Shown: positions 59,609-64,000 of the stretch, one piece after another
Layout of the letters: the number at the start of each line of letters is the position of its first letter
Position numbering within the stretch: position 1 is the first letter of the stretch
Assembly: GCA_033002965.1 (NCBI GenBank)
Contig: JAURVB010004776.1
Span: 1-64,000 of the forward strand
Origin: Piper betle
Lineage: Eukaryota; Streptophyta; Magnoliopsida; Piperales; Piperaceae
DNA: 64,000 bases
Reading direction: 5' to 3'
Notes under the pieces: generated by a model
Told to the model about the DNA's origin: nothing
Database searches by the model: none
Seen by the model: only the letters and a program-made list of their open reading frames with translations
Position numbers and translations under genes: made by a program

Positions 59609-61605
59609 TTTAAAATTAATATTTTTTAATATAATATATACCATTTTTTCTTATTAATACTTTGTTGAGAATTAATTTTAAAATGTGATTACTATTCAAA
59701 ATATTAAAAATATTATCTTGTTTAGGATCCTAATTATTTTAAACACAAAATAAATTAGTTTTTAATAATTTATTGTAAAATCATTTATAATTTTAATTAT
59801 TTTAAATGGACTAGAAGAGTGTTTGATAAGAAACATTGAGAATCATCCATTTTATAATGTAAAAAATAAATATAAATATACAGTTTCTCGAAATATATAA
59901 ACATGTAAATTTTATAATCAAAATACAAAATTATTTATTATTTAGGTGAAAATATTAATAATTTATAAAATGGGGTCCACCAAAAAACTAAAGACAAGAT
60001 TTGTGATTCAAAGCTGGAAATATAGGGGTAATTTTGGAATATTATGAATTCGGCATGACCATGTTAGTGGCAAAGACCCAAATGCCGTTTGTGGGGTCAG
60101 CTTTCCCTTTAATTTAAATGTAAAATAAATTATAAAATATTAATATTTTTTAAAATATATTACATGCATTTTAATTTTAATAAGTTGAATATTTAAAATC
60201 TTTATGTATTTATATTTCTTTTATGCTAAGCAATTAAAGCCAAACTGTCCATTTTATTTATACTTTTATTTTTTAATTTGCCTTAGTATTTATCCTGTAT
60301 AAACCTTTTCGATCTTTGATGTTTGCTCATCAAACCCGGCCTCTTGTTCACTTTGTTAACTGTTTGTTACTAATAGTTTTCATATTTTAATTTAGTTTTC
60401 ATCTTTATTTATCTTTTTTTATTATACAAAAAAGAAAAAAATCTCATTCTCTTTCCTTTTTTTATCAAAAAAATTATTATTTTTCTTCAAAAGAAAGGAG
60501 CTTTTGGTTCAAAATCTAGACAGGAATAATAGAATTGAATACACGCATGAAAGATATTGCCTCTACTTTCTTAATTTCTCTTTTAAATAGATTGTTAATT
60601 GAACTCTGGATGTGCAATGCAAATAAGACAATAGTTCTGTTTCAAATTGATAAGTTGTAATCAAAGTTTTAAATTTCAAAAAGTTAAATAGTTTATAATT
60701 TTTTTCAATTTAGTTTTATAAATTCTGGAAGAATATTGACAATCTTGTGCTTTTATTTTTGTTTTTTCTAAAGAAGGAGTCAAAAGTCATTAACGCATAG
60801 TGTTGCTTAGAAAAAACTAAAAGCAAAGAATAGTGTCCTTGGGAAAAGAAAAAGGACCAAGAATAGTGTCCCTCGAGCTTCACAACCATCCCTAGGGTGT
60901 TTGCTTGGAAGTTAAAACCTCACCAAGTGTTTGAAAAAACGACACCCACGGTGCGACTAAAATAAATTATTGACATTAAGTTTGATTAACTAAAAAACAT
61001 GTAATGTTTGGTGGAAAAAAAATGTAATATTTACAACTGAGAATGAAATTTCAAGTACTCGTGAAAGATGAATGAAGTGCATAATGAATAAAAGAATTAA
61101 CAAAAACTTGCAAGTGCTTAGAGATGAGTTTATATTCAATATTGGCAAAATCCAATATTTGCAACTTGCGTTGTTTGCCTTTCTGACATGATTACGAAAC
61201 TGCCAAACTGGCTAATTCGACCTTTATCAAATTTGAAAAAATATCACTAGATTATTTACTCTTTTGAATCTCAATACATATTATACCGTTGTTAAAAATA
61301 TATTCAATGTTACTTGAATAGTACATTAAAATCTTTTTCAAATAACATATATCATATTTTACATCAAATACCATTGAGATTAGCCTAAAAACCCTGTATT
61401 ACCTGAATAATTGCTGGTCTCATTCAAACAGTCGAATGCCGAAGATTCGAACTCATTTCTTCCCCCCCAAAAAAAGGCAATCTAAGTCCCGATTTAACTA
61501 CTGGCTAGTGCATTCAAGGAAAACACTTATTTTGGCTGGGCTATTTATTTTTGCATGCGCTTTCATTGATCTTCCTGAAAAATCCTCTACAGAACCCCTA
61601 GCCTT
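59609..61605. other. AT-rich intergenic sequence
   Basis: Very AT-rich with no recognised genes or elements. Confidence 0.5.
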
Positions 61606-61620
61606 CACGTGACACGTGGC
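61606..61620. promoter_or_regulatory. Paired G-box/ABRE motifs upstream of the GH9 gene
   Basis: CACGTGACACGTGGC contains two CACGTG cores 8 bp apart, the second in the ACGTGGC form bound by bZIP factors in abscisic acid responses. It lies about 1.15 kb upstream of the GH9 ATG, so its target is uncertain. Confidence 0.4.

Positions 61621-64000
<2,380 letters not shown>

Overview
This is plant nuclear DNA, probably from a monocot. The genes have GT-AG introns, and several (the ELO gene, the aspartic protease, exon 1 of the proline-rich gene) are very GC-rich at their 5' ends inside AT-rich surroundings. The families present are angiosperm ones: ERF/DREB, SAUR, WAT1/EamA, nepenthesin-type protease, root cap protein and GH9 endoglucanase. 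I cannot name the species.

Layout from left to right. Positions 1-2500 are repeats, including a 922-bp transposon (957-1878). Next come an intronless ELO-family gene (+, 2539-3363) and an intronless ERF/DREB factor (-, 6078-6815). A second transposon copy lies inverted at 11283-12127. It is followed by a glutaredoxin-like gene (+, 12451-13894), a 90-bp minisatellite, and a signal-anchored proline-rich DUF7036-type gene (-, 16765-20125). Then come a secreted root cap protein gene (-, 23667-24779), a tandem TRIM-like LTR array (25061-25652), and the 3' end of an F-box/LRR-like gene (-). An intact seven-exon WAT1 transporter (-, 28848-30829) and an ARGLU1-like RS/glutamate-rich gene (-, 36124-39968) follow; a third transposon copy sits directly upstream of the latter. 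The right part holds a nepenthesin-like aspartic protease (+, 43076-44484), three SAUR genes on the minus strand (46957-56895), a hAT-type element (58500-59600) and the 5' part of a GH9 endoglucanase (+, from 62761 past the edge). The genes do not form an operon or pathway. The only functional grouping is the SAUR cluster.

The strongest overall signal is technical. Seven of the twelve genes need one or more single-base corrections to read through. In each case where it can be tested, the correction restores both the family sequence and exact exon arithmetic, for example 102 residues for two SAUR paralogues. Most losses lie in runs of three to six identical bases. This looks like residual long-read consensus error rather than mass pseudogenisation, so the breaks are described as suspected errors. 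I found no obviously new biological system. The most interesting biology is a modular transposon family with conserved arms and exchangeable GC-rich cores, two copies of which form a 10-kb-spaced inverted pair around the ELO and ERF genes.
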